Part shown: piece after piece, positions 26,791-35,860 of the stretch
Numbering within the stretch: position 1 is the stretch's first letter
How the letters are laid out: every line of letters begins with the position of its first letter
DNA from: Acidobacteriota bacterium
Lineage (GTDB): Bacteria; Acidobacteriota; Terriglobia; Terriglobales; Acidobacteriaceae
Direction: 5' to 3'
Assembly: GCA_021792135.1 (NCBI GenBank)
Contig: JAJYVF010000025.1
Coordinates: 1 to 64,000 of the forward strand
Length of the DNA stretch: 64,000 bases
The notes under the pieces: model-generated
Told to the model about the DNA's origin: nothing
Database searches by the model: none
The model's input: only the letters and a program-made list of their open reading frames with translations
Program-made: the position numbers and the translations under genes

Positions 26791-27531
26791 GCCGGCGCCG
26801 CGCAAATTCTCGCTCCCATTGCAATATACGTCCTGAGGAGTTTCTGAGAGCCTTCTCCGCCATGTCTTCCACAGGTTCGGGCAGGGCGAAAAGCGGATTC
26901 GGCTGCGTGCGCAAACCTGCCGGGGCCATCCATAAATTCAGCTGCCGATACATGACCCCGACCGTTCGCAGATCGCACGAGTTGAGTGAGGAACAGCCAA
27001 TCAGGCAGCACAATCCATAGCAATACGGATATTCCGCGATACCGCGCCACAGCAGCGTCAAAACCTCGCTGGTGCGATGTTCGCGATCGATGCAGGCCCG
27101 GCCCAGTTCGAGCATCTCTTCGCGCGAGGATTCTCAGGGAGCAAAACTGAACTCCTGTTCGCTGTAGTAACCCACATTCTCCGCCGCAGCGCGCCCGAAC
27201 TGCATCCGGTAAGTTCCCACTACTTCGCGTCGCGAGCGATCTTCGGCGATCAGGTGATCGCAAAATGAGTCAAACCGATCCTGATCCATGCCCGTCCCGC
27301 AGAATGCCTGCAGGCGTTTACCCAGTTCGATATTGAATATGCGGAACCGCGGGCAGAACGCGCTTCCCGCTCGACCAGCGTCTCCGCCAGCCGAATCTGA
27401 TACTTCCCCGCCCGGGCCATCACACCTGGCGCGATACCGGAAGGTTCCCCGGACAGGTAACTGCCGTCGGCAGCAATGCTTACACCGGTGTAAAACCGCC
27501 CTTGTACTTCGACTCGATTCAGGGTGGGCAC
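26768..27531 (-). pseudogene. olsB: Broken olsB-type N-acyltransferase (lyso-ornithine lipid synthesis)
   Basis: The intact family joins a 3-hydroxyacyl chain to ornithine. The frame starts GKYQIRLAETLVERE, then loses register near 27346-27354 (one base missing or two extra). It continues in another frame as FNIELGKRLQAF, MDQDRFDSFCDHLI, VVGTYRMQF, GYYSEQEFSFAP. It then meets a TGA at 27134-27136 where the family has an aromatic residue, and goes on in the same frame as EEMLELGRACIDREHR through LRTVGVMYRQLNLW to the stop at 26768. One frameshift plus one nonsense codon makes a pseudogene unless both are sequencing errors. It is paired with the following PlsC-type gene. Confidence 0.78.
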
Positions 27532-27761
27532 GGGCTGATCGTGCAGGATCTATGCGCGAGAAAGCTTACAATGCCGAGAAAACTCAGAAAATCCGAGTTA
27601 CCGTCGAGATTTCCGCAGTAACAATCGACGTTTTTCAGTAATGACGTCTCCCGTGAACATTGGCCTCGGGAAATCCCTGTATCAATTGACGACATTTTGT
27701 TATGGTAGTAACGCTGTATTTGTTCCCCGCTGCACTGAACGGAACATTAAGAGAGAGAGAA

Positions 27762-27974
27762 ATGTCACGAGACGAACTTATATCCGCAATTGACGAAGAA
27801 ATCAGCCGGCTTGAGAAGGTGCGCGAATTGCTGCAGAGCGCCGGCGGTTCACGCATTACTACAACCAGCTTTGGTAATCGGCCGCGAAAGAAGCGCGTTC
27901 TCAGTCCGGAAGCCCGGGCACGCATTGCCGCCGCGCAAAAGCGCCGCTGGGCCAGACAGAAAGCGGCGAAGTAG
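27762..27974 (+). CDS. Small basic protein of unknown function
   Basis: 70 residues from ATG 27762, preceded by a GAGAGAGAGA purine run. The first half is acidic and helical (SRDELISAIDEEISRLEKVRELL), the second strongly basic with KKRVLSPEARARIAAAQKRRW. This two-part layout (short coiled coil plus a basic SPEARARIAAAQ tail) recurs in small acidobacterial proteins as far as I remember and looks nucleic-acid binding, loosely H-NS-like. The function is not established. The upstream region (27600-27760) is AT-richer than its surroundings. Confidence 0.6.
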   Translation: MSRDELISAIDEEISRLEKVRELLQSAGGSRITTTSFGNRPRKKRVLSPEARARIAAAQKRRWARQKAAK

Positions 27975-28135
27975 CGGAAAGCGGAGCGGGTCTGCTCACC
28001 CTGCTCATCTCGCCCCTGACCGAGCCCCGCCAGCTAAGTCAGACGCCGTGCCGTCGGCACCGGCGGTTCGGGAAAAGTCTGGCTGGCAGTGTGAGGCAGA
28101 CGGTGCGCCCTGGCGGTCCCGCTGTACACCCAGCC

Positions 28136-28501
28136 CTATTTCCTCAGATAGGCGTCGGTGCCGGCGATCCAGTCGGCACGCGGCGGGGCAAATATGTCCA
28201 GATCGAGCGTGTCTTCGAGCGCCACCGCGCTGTGCGGCAAGTTCGATGGGATTACCAGCACCTCGCCCGAGCGCAGCGTGACCACCCGCCCGTCTCCCAT
28301 GGTCAGGCGCAGAGCGCCGTCCAGGACATAGCTGATCTGCTCGTTTTCGTGGCGGTGCTCGGGCACCACCGCGCCTTTGCGCAGCATCAGCCGTGCCACC
28401 ATCGCCTTTTCTCCATAGACCATCTGCCGATCCATCAGCGGATTGACGGATTCAACGGGAATCTCTTCAAAGCTTTTGTGCTGCAGCTTGCTCTCATCCA
28501 A
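28136..28501 (-). CDS. Cupin-domain protein
   Basis: 121 residues forming a single cupin barrel. Motif 1 is PEHRHENEQISYVLDG, with two His and one Glu as metal ligands; motif 2 is around RSGEVLVIPSNLPHSAVA with the last His. The start is taken as the TTG at 28501 because a GGAGGT ribosome binding site lies 6 bases upstream and the family similarity begins there; no ATG fits. Small cupins of this type bind a metal and act in sugar, polyketide or degradative pathways, or as sensors; the ligand is unknown. It is divergent from the SDR gene. Confidence 0.75.
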   Translation of the reverse strand: MDESKLQHKSFEEIPVESVNPLMDRQMVYGEKAMVARLMLRKGAVVPEHRHENEQISYVLDGALRLTMGDGRVVTLRSGEVLVIPSNLPHSAVALEDTLDLDIFAPPRADWIAGTDAYLRK

Positions 28502-28654
28502 GACCAGACCTCCAGACTGCTGTTGGTGTCGCTGCTTCAGAGGGTTGCACAGGCCGGGAAATCCGGTTGACGGTGCGAACGGGATGCGCGATGGTCGTCC
28601 GCGGCACCGCAACCGCCTGGGCTTCATAATCGAACAGCTTCTATCATAGGGCGC

Positions 28655-29443
28655 ATGGAAACAGGACTGAAAGACCGCGTTGCCATTGTGGCCGGATCGA
28701 GTTCGGGTATCGGCCGCGCCACCGCCCTCGCTTTCGCCGCCGAAGGAGCCTCGGTGGCGCTCTGTGCCCGCCGCCAGACCGAACTGGACCGCGTCGCTCA
28801 AGAGGCCCGGAGCTGCTTCGGCGTGCAGACCTTCACCCAGGCCTTTGACGTTTCCGACGATGCGGATGTGCGAGCCTTTGTCCAGGCCACGCATGCCCGA
28901 TTCGGACGGATCGATGTGTGCGTACCCAACGCCGGCGGCCCGCCAGCCAAGCCCTTCCTCGAAACCACGATGGAGGAATGGGAGCGCGCCTGGCAACTCA
29001 ATCTGCGCTCCGCGATCAGCTTCGCCCACGCCGTCCTGCCGCACATGCGCTGGCAGCACTGGGGCCGGATCGTGACTCTCACGTCGTATACCGTGAAACA
29101 GCCCGCCCCTGAGCTTATCCTTTCCAACACCATCCGCGCCGGAGTCATGGGGCTGGTCCGCTCGCTGGCCGGACAGTTTGGACGCGACGGCATCACGGTG
29201 AACAACGTCGGCCCCGGCTTCACCGCCACGGACCGCTCGCGCAGCCTGCTGGAGCAGCGGGCCAGGAACCGCAACCTGCCTCTCCAGCAGATCCAGAGCG
29301 AAGTGGAAAAGGAAATTCCGATTGGCCGCATGGCCCGGCCGGAAGAAGTCGCCGCGACGATTGTCTGGCTGGCGTCGGAGGCGGCGGCCAGCATCACCGG
29401 GCAAACCATCCTGGTCGATGGCGGAAGTTACCGGGGATTATGA
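28655..29443 (+). CDS. Short-chain dehydrogenase-like protein lacking the usual YxxxK
   Basis: 262 residues with the SDR Rossmann fold: cofactor loop AGSSSGIG (residues 13-20), PNAGG at 91-95 and Ser144 in TLTSYT. The catalytic Tyr-x3-Lys, expected just before AGVMGLVRSLA, is replaced by Ser157-x3-Arg161 (SNTIR). A set of SDR relatives with this SNTxRAGV pattern exists as far as I recall, so it is a subfamily feature rather than damage. The C-terminus (SITGQTILVDGGSYRGL) is normal. The reaction cannot be assigned and may not be a standard carbonyl reduction. Confidence 0.85.
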   Translation: METGLKDRVAIVAGSSSGIGRATALAFAAEGASVALCARRQTELDRVAQEARSCFGVQTFTQAFDVSDDADVRAFVQATHARFGRIDVCVPNAGGPPAKPFLETTMEEWERAWQLNLRSAISFAHAVLPHMRWQHWGRIVTLTSYTVKQPAPELILSNTIRAGVMGLVRSLAGQFGRDGITVNNVGPGFTATDRSRSLLEQRARNRNLPLQQIQSEVEKEIPIGRMARPEEVAATIVWLASEAAASITGQTILVDGGSYRGL

Positions 29444-29460
29444 CGGCTGGCCCGGCATGA

Positions 29461-31506
29461 TTACTGCCCCTCGGGCCTCTTGTACGGCGTCTGAATCCAG
29501 TGCCGCGCCTCATTCAGCGCACCGGCCGTGTTGTCGTTCGTCTGCAGAGCCTCACGGTACTCGGTGATGGCACGATCCCGCTGGCCCGTCAGGTCAAAGA
29601 TTTTGCCGATGGCGATGTGGCTCCAGACCTCTGTCCAGGCAGGATCGTCGTCGCCCCGCAGGGCGTCGCGATAGGCATTGACCGCCGCCTGGTAGTTGCG
29701 CATGGAGAACAGCAGTTCCCCGATCCGGTAACTCGCCAGCGAGCTCTGCGGATTCGCCTTCAGCGCCCTCTGATATTCGGCCAGAGCTCCGGTGGTGTCT
29801 CCCTGCGCCGCCAGCTGCTGCCCGCGCAGGATCGCGACCCGCACCTCCAGATCCGGCGTGGTCTTCAGAATCCAGTCGTCCGGATCGATAATGATCCGCC
29901 GCGGGCGGCCGAAGGTATCAATGACGTACTGCGAGTCCGTCCCTACGACCTGAATTCGCTTGTCTTCCGTTCTGCCCTCGGTCTCCACCCGCAGATCCAT
30001 GGGCATGTTGAACAGGTCCATGTTCTGCTGGATCTCGCCAATGGTGCGGAAGCCCTTGTTATTCCCCAGCCGGTAGACGGCGTAGTTATCCTTGAACTCC
30101 GGCGCGCCGGTGCCGTCCAGCCACTCCGCGAAGAACGGAGTCAGCTGCACCTGGCACGTCTGTTCGGCGAGCCGCTGAAATTCGCCGGTGCGGATTCCCT
30201 TGTCCCGGTACTGCGCCACCACAGCGCGCAAAATCCTGTCAAAGCAGTCGTCTCCGACTTCCCAGCGCAGCATGTGATACACCAGCGCGCCCTTTTCCAG
30301 GGTCATCGACTGGAACTGCGGAGAGTATGGAGGCAGGGTGCCGGCGCTCGACAGCGGGATGGTGTCGTAGGCCAGCGCTCCCGCGGAAACATCCTGAATT
30401 GCCGTCTCCAGAGCCGACCGCCCCGCGTCGTCCTCCAGATACATCAGTTCCCCATACCGCGCCATGCCATTGGTAATCCAGGAATCGTTCAGGGTCGCGG
30501 GACTTACCTCGCTGCCCCACCACTGATGCGCGATGGTGTTGGCTAACAGCCGAAACTCGTTTCTTGCGGCGATACGCGATCCCGCCACGGCGGCGATCTC
30601 CGGCGCCCAGAAGGACGGGACCGTGTCGTCCGGCAACTCCACCACATTGATCTGCGTCGACTCCGGAATGCCGAAAGTACTGGTGAAATAAGCAAACTCC
30701 CGCAGGGCGGTCCCCGCATAATCCGCCGCCACGGCCTTGTGTGCTGCCGTGGTGTAGATGCGGATATTGGTCGCGCCCTGTACTGAAACCGGCGGCTCGA
30801 ACTTTCCGGCGATGATGGTTCCCGGGAAGCCCGGCTTGTCCCAGGTGAAATCCCACTCCTCCTCGCCGTCGGCCGTCGGCTTTGGCTTGCCTGTGCTGCC
30901 GCTGCCAATGACGGTGTAACCGCTGGGCGCCTTGATGTGCATCTGGGCCGTAAAGCGGTCCGTTGTGTAGCCGGTCATGGGAAACCAATCGGCCGCATAC
31001 AGAAGATAGGAGATGGGATCTCCCACATAGGCCAGCTTCAGCCCCTCCACCGGTCCACCATTCCCATTCTCCAGTTCGCCCGAATAATGGAAGGTCCAGG
31101 TCCCCGTCTGGCCCTGTTGCATGGGTGCCGGCGGGGTCACCACCAGGCTGGCGTTCGGACCGCGTACGCCATTCAGCGCCGTGCCTTTCGCATCCGTCAC
31201 CTTGTCTACGCGCAGCGCGCCGTGCAGATTGAAGCTGACCTGGGGCAGATTCTCGAGGGCCGTGAAGGTTACCTGGCTGGTGGCATCCAGGGTGTGATCC
31301 TTCGGTTGAATGTCGGCATCGATGGTGTAGGCGGTGATGTTGATGAGCGGCTTTGGAGAAACAGCCTGGGCGGCGCAACGCGGCACGGCTGCCGAGAGGA
31401 TCAGAGCCAGACCAGCGCAGAGCACGGCGATGCGGCGGTCGGGGCATGCGAAGACGGGGCGGCCCTCGCCCCGTTCGGTCAGGATGTTAATTAAGAAGCT
31501 CATCAT
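29461..31506 (-). CDS. M1 peptidase-like protein without zinc site, with C-terminal TPR repeats
   Basis: 681 residues: signal or anchor segment (VLCAGLALILSAAVPRCAAQ), an M1-type N-terminal beta domain, a gluzincin-like domain, then TPR repeats (about 560-655). The HExxH zinc motif is NTIAH at 323-327, so the first His and the catalytic Glu are lost; the third ligand, in NEGFA of active enzymes, is TNGMA with Asn346. The GAMEN-like segment is also gone (WAPEIAAVAG). It is therefore probably not a peptidase but an exported binding or assembly protein. The start codon follows the lpxB stop by 21 bases, so it likely belongs to the envelope operon. Confidence 0.85.
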   Translation of the reverse strand: MMSFLINILTERGEGRPVFACPDRRIAVLCAGLALILSAAVPRCAAQAVSPKPLINITAYTIDADIQPKDHTLDATSQVTFTALENLPQVSFNLHGALRVDKVTDAKGTALNGVRGPNASLVVTPPAPMQQGQTGTWTFHYSGELENGNGGPVEGLKLAYVGDPISYLLYAADWFPMTGYTTDRFTAQMHIKAPSGYTVIGSGSTGKPKPTADGEEEWDFTWDKPGFPGTIIAGKFEPPVSVQGATNIRIYTTAAHKAVAADYAGTALREFAYFTSTFGIPESTQINVVELPDDTVPSFWAPEIAAVAGSRIAARNEFRLLANTIAHQWWGSEVSPATLNDSWITNGMARYGELMYLEDDAGRSALETAIQDVSAGALAYDTIPLSSAGTLPPYSPQFQSMTLEKGALVYHMLRWEVGDDCFDRILRAVVAQYRDKGIRTGEFQRLAEQTCQVQLTPFFAEWLDGTGAPEFKDNYAVYRLGNNKGFRTIGEIQQNMDLFNMPMDLRVETEGRTEDKRIQVVGTDSQYVIDTFGRPRRIIIDPDDWILKTTPDLEVRVAILRGQQLAAQGDTTGALAEYQRALKANPQSSLASYRIGELLFSMRNYQAAVNAYRDALRGDDDPAWTEVWSHIAIGKIFDLTGQRDRAITEYREALQTNDNTAGALNEARHWIQTPYKRPEGQ

Positions 31507-31527
31507 GAAACCGGATTCTGTCTTTCC

Positions 31528-32706
31528 TCACGCGTGGATTCTTTCCCTCAGCATGTCGCAGGTCACCTGGGCCACCCGGCCGATGGCGTTCTCTTCGCCG
31601 CGCAGCATCTCGCCCACCCGCCGCAGGTGGGCCTCCATCTGTGCTCGCGCCCTTTCGTTATCCAGCAGCGGTCTGAGCTGTGAGACGACCTGGCCAGCCG
31701 TAAAGTCACCCTGAATCAGTTCCGGTACAATTCGTTTTCCCGCAACAAGATTCACCATGGCGACATGGGGCACATCCACCACCCGCTTCGCCACAGCGTA
31801 ACTGAGCGAGGAAACCCGATATACCACAATAAACGGATTCCCGATGAGCGCAGCCTCCACCGTAGCCGTTCCGCTGGCCACGATGCTGGCCCGCGCCTGG
31901 TGCAGCACCGCGCGCGCATCCTCGACCAGGGTGATGCGCGGCGGTCTGGCCTCTGCCGCCAGCAGCTCAGAGAGCAGAACGCGGATGTGATCGCGCTGGG
32001 GCTCCGTCAGGGTCGGGGCCAGCGGCAGCAGGTACTCGTAGCCGTCGCCGAGAATCCCAGCCGCCCGAACCATCTCCGGCAGATTGAGCCGTATCTCCTT
32101 GCCACGGCTTCCCGGCAGCAAGCCTATCCAGCCTTTGGACGCATCCAGCCCAACCTGGCGAGCAAAGGCCTCCCTGGTCACCTCCGGCGGCCCCAGTTCC
32201 GCCAGGGGATGGCCGACGAATTCCGCCGGCACCTTGTGATCGTCGTAAAAGCGCTCTTCGAAAGGAAAGATCACCAGCATCCGATCCACGTACCGCTGTA
32301 CGCTTCGGATGCGGTATTTTTTCCAGGCCCAGAGCTGCGGGCTGACAAAGAAGATCACCGGCACGCCCTGGCGCTTCAGATGCCGGGCCAGAGAGAGATT
32401 CACATCGGGAAAATCGATCAGAATGGCCGCATCCGGCTTCTCCGCCGCAATGGATCTCCGCAACCGCCGGTATTCACGATAGATACGCGGCATATGGCGC
32501 ACCACTTCGGTGATGCCCATGACAGCCACATCTTCCGACCGCACTACGGGCCGGAAGCCCAGGGCCTCCATCCGCCGCCCCCCCAGCCCGAAAAACTCCA
32601 CCTCCGCAACAAGTCGCCGCAGCGCAGGAATCAGCAGCGTGCCATAATGCTCCCCGCTGGCTTCTCCTGCTGATATGAACATCTTAGGCGTGCCGTTCGA
32701 TCCCAT
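31528..32706 (-). CDS. lpxB: Lipid-A-disaccharide synthase
   Basis: 392 residues. Joins UDP-2,3-diacylglucosamine and lipid X to form the lipid A disaccharide at the inner membrane. Family signatures are clear: FISAGEASGEHYG at the N-terminus, GLGGRRMEALGF, ILIDFPDVNLSLARHLK, VSPQLWAWKKYRIRS, FPFEERFY, FVGHPL, GLLPGSRGKEI and ASGTATVEAAL. The length is normal. The ATG at 32706 is used. It is followed by the M1-like gene and preceded, 79 bases upstream, by an MsbA-like exporter, consistent with an LPS assembly operon. Confidence 0.96.
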   Translation of the reverse strand: MGSNGTPKMFISAGEASGEHYGTLLIPALRRLVAEVEFFGLGGRRMEALGFRPVVRSEDVAVMGITEVVRHMPRIYREYRRLRRSIAAEKPDAAILIDFPDVNLSLARHLKRQGVPVIFFVSPQLWAWKKYRIRSVQRYVDRMLVIFPFEERFYDDHKVPAEFVGHPLAELGPPEVTREAFARQVGLDASKGWIGLLPGSRGKEIRLNLPEMVRAAGILGDGYEYLLPLAPTLTEPQRDHIRVLLSELLAAEARPPRITLVEDARAVLHQARASIVASGTATVEAALIGNPFIVVYRVSSLSYAVAKRVVDVPHVAMVNLVAGKRIVPELIQGDFTAGQVVSQLRPLLDNERARAQMEAHLRRVGEMLRGEENAIGRVAQVTCDMLRERIHA

Positions 32707-32785
32707 TCTGCTAACTCACTGACGTGCGAACCCCGCTGCGCGCTTCGCCCGTACCCGCTCTTCCCCAGCCGCTTCCCCAGCCGGC

Positions 32786-34864
32786 TCAGGCCAGGCTGGG
32801 AGTCAGGCCGCTCGACGGCTCGCCCAGCTCCTGATCCTTGTACTGCAGCTGGTACAGCTTCCAGTAAATGCCCCTGACCGCCAGCAGTTCCTGGTGCGAT
32901 CCCATCTCGCGCAGGTGTCCCCGATGCATGACCAGAATCACATCCGCCCGCTGGACCGTCGAGAGGCGGTGCGCAATAACCACCGAAGTGCGACCCTCCA
33001 CCATCCGCTCCAGCGCCGCACGCACACGGAATTCCGTATCCGTGTCCACGCTGGAAGTTGCTTCATCCAGAATCAGAATCCCCGGCCGATGGGCCAGCGC
33101 CCGGGCGAAGTTGATGAGCTGCTTTTGTCCCGTTGACAGGCCGGCTCCCCGCTCCCGGAGCGGTTCGGCGTACCCGTTGGGCAGAGTCCGGATGAAATCA
33201 TCCACATTCACCTGCTCGGCCGCCTCGTGCATCTGCTCGTCGCTGATGCTTCGGGTTCCCAGCCGGATATTGTCCGCAACCGTCCCGCTGAACAGGAACG
33301 GATCCTGCAGCACCACCCCAAAGCGCTTCCGCAGCCGGTTCAGATCCTGCTCGCGAACATCGACGCCATCCACCAGCACCTGGCCCCGCTGCACATCGTA
33401 GAAACGCATCATCAGTCCGGTGATGGTGGTCTTCCCTGCGCCTGTATGCCCCACAATGGCTGCGGTTTGCCCTGGCTCGATGATGAAGGAGACGCCCCGC
33501 ATGACCCACTCCACGCCAGCCATCCCGGCCAGCTCCGAGGGCGAGGCCACAGCGATCCGCGCCTGGTTCTCCGCGTCGAGGCGCTGGTAGGTGAACCAGA
33601 CATCCCGAAGTTCGATCCGGCCCGAACCGTCCCCCTCCCGGGGATGAACCGGCGAAACAATCTCCGGCTCGGTGTCCAGGAGCTTGAAAACGCGCTCGCT
33701 GGCCGCCATGGCCGCCTGCAGAATGTTGTACTTCTCGCTCAAATCCTGAATCGGGCGGAAGAACCGCTGCGCGTACTGCATGAAGCCGACCAGCGTGCCC
33801 AGCAGGACCGTGTGCCGCAGTACCCCGCCGCCGCCCATCCAGATAATCAGCGCAATCGCCACCGAACTCAGCAGCTCCACCGCGGGGTAGTAGAGCGCGT
33901 AGGCCATGATGTTGTCCTTGAAGGCGTCGAGGTGCGTCTGGTTGATGGCCGAAAAGTCTCGGAAGGCCCGCTGCTGGCGGTTGAAGAGCTGCACCAGCGA
34001 CATTCCGGTGACATATTCCTGGGTGAAGGAGTTAATGCGTGCAATCGCCACCCGGACCCGCCGGTAGGACTCCCGCACATATTTCCGGAAAATGCGTGTA
34101 ACCAGAAGAATCAGAGGCAGGACGGAGAAGGCCAGCAGCGCCAGCCACCACTGCATCCGCAACATGACAAAAACGATCGCGGCCAGCACGAAGACGTCTT
34201 CGAAGATGGCGAAGACACCCGAGGTGAACATCTCGTTGAGCGCATCAACATCGGTGGTGAGCCGCGTGACCAGCCGCCCCACAGGACTGCGATCATAGAA
34301 GCCGATGTGCATCCGCTGCAGGTGGCGGAAAATTTGGCTGCGCAGATCGAACATCACCTTCTGGCCGGTCCACTGCATCAGCCAGGTCTGCAGCGCTTCG
34401 AGCCCATAGCTGAAGACCAGCGCCCCGAGCCAAATCCCCGCCAGTTCCGAAATCCCCGTCCATGCACCGCCATTCCCGTACGGACTCAGCCATCGCGCTA
34501 CCCAGGGATGGCCGCGCACTCCCCGAGCCGCGGCGGCGACGGCAGCGGCGGGGGTGCTCTGGGTGGCCGGCGTCAGATACAGGTCCACCGCCACCATGGT
34601 CAGGTAAGGTCCGAGAACATCGGCGCCCGCCTTGAGGAGGACGGCGATGATCGATGTGATCGCAGCCCATTTGTAGGGATAAAGGTAGGTGATCAGCCGG
34701 CGCATCAGCCGGCTGTCATACGCCTTGCCCAGAACCTCCTCTTCCTGATGGGAAGCCTGTTTGGACGGCGGCCCTGCACCGTCTGCCGACCCGACCCTCG
34801 CAGGAGCGCGATTCGCCCCCGAATCACCTTGCGGGGCGTGGGAATTGGTCTCGGGTGCAGCCAT
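32786..34864 (-). CDS. ABC exporter with fused membrane and ATPase domains, MsbA-like
   Basis: 692 residues: six-helix transmembrane domain (about 60-400) and a C-terminal ATPase with Walker A GHTGAGKTT, signature LSTGQKQLINFARA, Walker B ILILDEATSSVDTD and switch His in VIAHRLSTVQ. Type IV exporter architecture. The neighbouring lpxB makes flipping of lipid A core (MsbA role) the first hypothesis, but multidrug exporters share this layout. A 45-residue low-complexity N-terminal tail precedes the first helix. The ATPase region has an extra loop (residues about 430-455) before the Walker A strand. Confidence 0.9.
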   Translation of the reverse strand: MAAPETNSHAPQGDSGANRAPARVGSADGAGPPSKQASHQEEEVLGKAYDSRLMRRLITYLYPYKWAAITSIIAVLLKAGADVLGPYLTMVAVDLYLTPATQSTPAAAVAAAARGVRGHPWVARWLSPYGNGGAWTGISELAGIWLGALVFSYGLEALQTWLMQWTGQKVMFDLRSQIFRHLQRMHIGFYDRSPVGRLVTRLTTDVDALNEMFTSGVFAIFEDVFVLAAIVFVMLRMQWWLALLAFSVLPLILLVTRIFRKYVRESYRRVRVAIARINSFTQEYVTGMSLVQLFNRQQRAFRDFSAINQTHLDAFKDNIMAYALYYPAVELLSSVAIALIIWMGGGGVLRHTVLLGTLVGFMQYAQRFFRPIQDLSEKYNILQAAMAASERVFKLLDTEPEIVSPVHPREGDGSGRIELRDVWFTYQRLDAENQARIAVASPSELAGMAGVEWVMRGVSFIIEPGQTAAIVGHTGAGKTTITGLMMRFYDVQRGQVLVDGVDVREQDLNRLRKRFGVVLQDPFLFSGTVADNIRLGTRSISDEQMHEAAEQVNVDDFIRTLPNGYAEPLRERGAGLSTGQKQLINFARALAHRPGILILDEATSSVDTDTEFRVRAALERMVEGRTSVVIAHRLSTVQRADVILVMHRGHLREMGSHQELLAVRGIYWKLYQLQYKDQELGEPSSGLTPSLA

Positions 34865-35073
34865 CTTCCTCTATCTTACCGACCGCGGGAAAATCCATCG
34901 TCCGCGCGCCTGACTGGCCGCCGTCCTGCCCCCGGCGACGAACTCTGCTGAAAGGTACCTTCTGCAGGATCCGCCTCCAGCTCACCCCGGCGGCTTTCAA
35001 CGATCTTCCCCGCAGGAGCATCGCCCTGCGCACCCGGACCGGCCATTTCCGCTGAGGCAGCGGCCCCCGGGCT

Positions 35074-35820
35074 TCATCCCATGTACATCCCGCCATTCAC
35101 GTCGAGAACGTGCCCGGTGATGTAACCGGCCTCTTCGGAGGCCAGAAAGCGCACCGCACTGGCAATCTCAGCATCGGTCCCTGAGCGGCCGAGTGGAATC
35201 TGCGCCAGCATGGACTCGCGCTGTTTCTCGTCCAGTACCGCCGTCATGGCGGTTTCAATGTAACCGGGAGCAATGGCGTTCGCCGTGATGTTGCGCGAGG
35301 CCAGCTCCCGGGCCAGCGATTTGGTCAGACCGATGAGCCCTGCCTTGCTGGCCGCATAGTTGGCCTGGCCTGCCTGCCCGGTCTCGCCCACGACGCTCGA
35401 GATGCTGATGATGCGGCCCCAGCGCGCCCTCAGCATCGAGCTCATCACCGCCTGGGTCATCAGGAACGTGCCGGTCAGGTTGGTCTGGATCACATCGTCC
35501 CAGTCCGCGCGCTTCATGCGCAGCATCAGCGTGTCGCGCGTGATGCCGGCATTGTTCACCAGAATCTCGATGGCGCCGAAGTGCCCGATGGCGGCTTTAG
35601 CGCAGCCTTTGATGGACTCCTCGCTGGCAAGATCCAGCGCGAATACCGCGGCCGCGCCGCCCTGGGCGGCAATCTCCTCGGCCACTTCGTTCAGTTTGGC
35701 CTCATTGCGAGCCGCCAGCGCCACGCGTGCCCCTGCCCCAGCAAGGGCCACAGCGCATGCGCGCCCGATCCCCTGCGAGGCTCCGGTCACCAACGCGGTT
35801 CTTCCCTGGATTGAGAACAT
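35074..35820 (-). CDS. fabG: 3-oxoacyl-[acyl-carrier-protein] reductase
   Basis: 248 residues. Reduces 3-oxoacyl-ACP with NADPH in fatty acid elongation. It has TGASQGIG for the cofactor, NNAGITRDTLMLRMK, SISSVVGETGQAGQANYAASKAGLIG with the Ser-Tyr-Lys triad, the terminal GYITGHVLDVNGGMYMG and the typical PGYIETAMT loop. These match FabG more closely than generic SDRs. It is followed at 209 bases by the ABC exporter and lpxB. It is divergent from the TMEM175-type gene with a very short spacer, so the two promoters must overlap coding sequence. Confidence 0.93.
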   Translation of the reverse strand: MFSIQGRTALVTGASQGIGRACAVALAGAGARVALAARNEAKLNEVAEEIAAQGGAAAVFALDLASEESIKGCAKAAIGHFGAIEILVNNAGITRDTLMLRMKRADWDDVIQTNLTGTFLMTQAVMSSMLRARWGRIISISSVVGETGQAGQANYAASKAGLIGLTKSLARELASRNITANAIAPGYIETAMTAVLDEKQRESMLAQIPLGRSGTDAEIASAVRFLASEEAGYITGHVLDVNGGMYMG

Positions 35821-35860
35821 GGGTATAGCCTACAGCAGCCCGACACTCGGGCCGCTGCCG

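Noticed and set aside
27134-27136. TGA in olsB as selenocysteine or recoded codon
   Set aside because: A frameshift is also present in the same gene and no SECIS-like hairpin or selenocysteine genes were seen; decay is simpler.
28502-29404. N-terminal extension of the cupin frame
   Set aside because: Antisense to the SDR gene; the cupin has its own GGAGGT site and TTG start.
33227-34951. Long plus-strand open frame opposite the MsbA-like exporter
   Set aside because: Antisense shadow caused by high GC codon use; the minus strand encodes a complete ABC exporter.
35360-35860. N-terminal extension of the TMEM175 frame
   Set aside because: Antisense to fabG; the channel signature begins just after ATG 35861.
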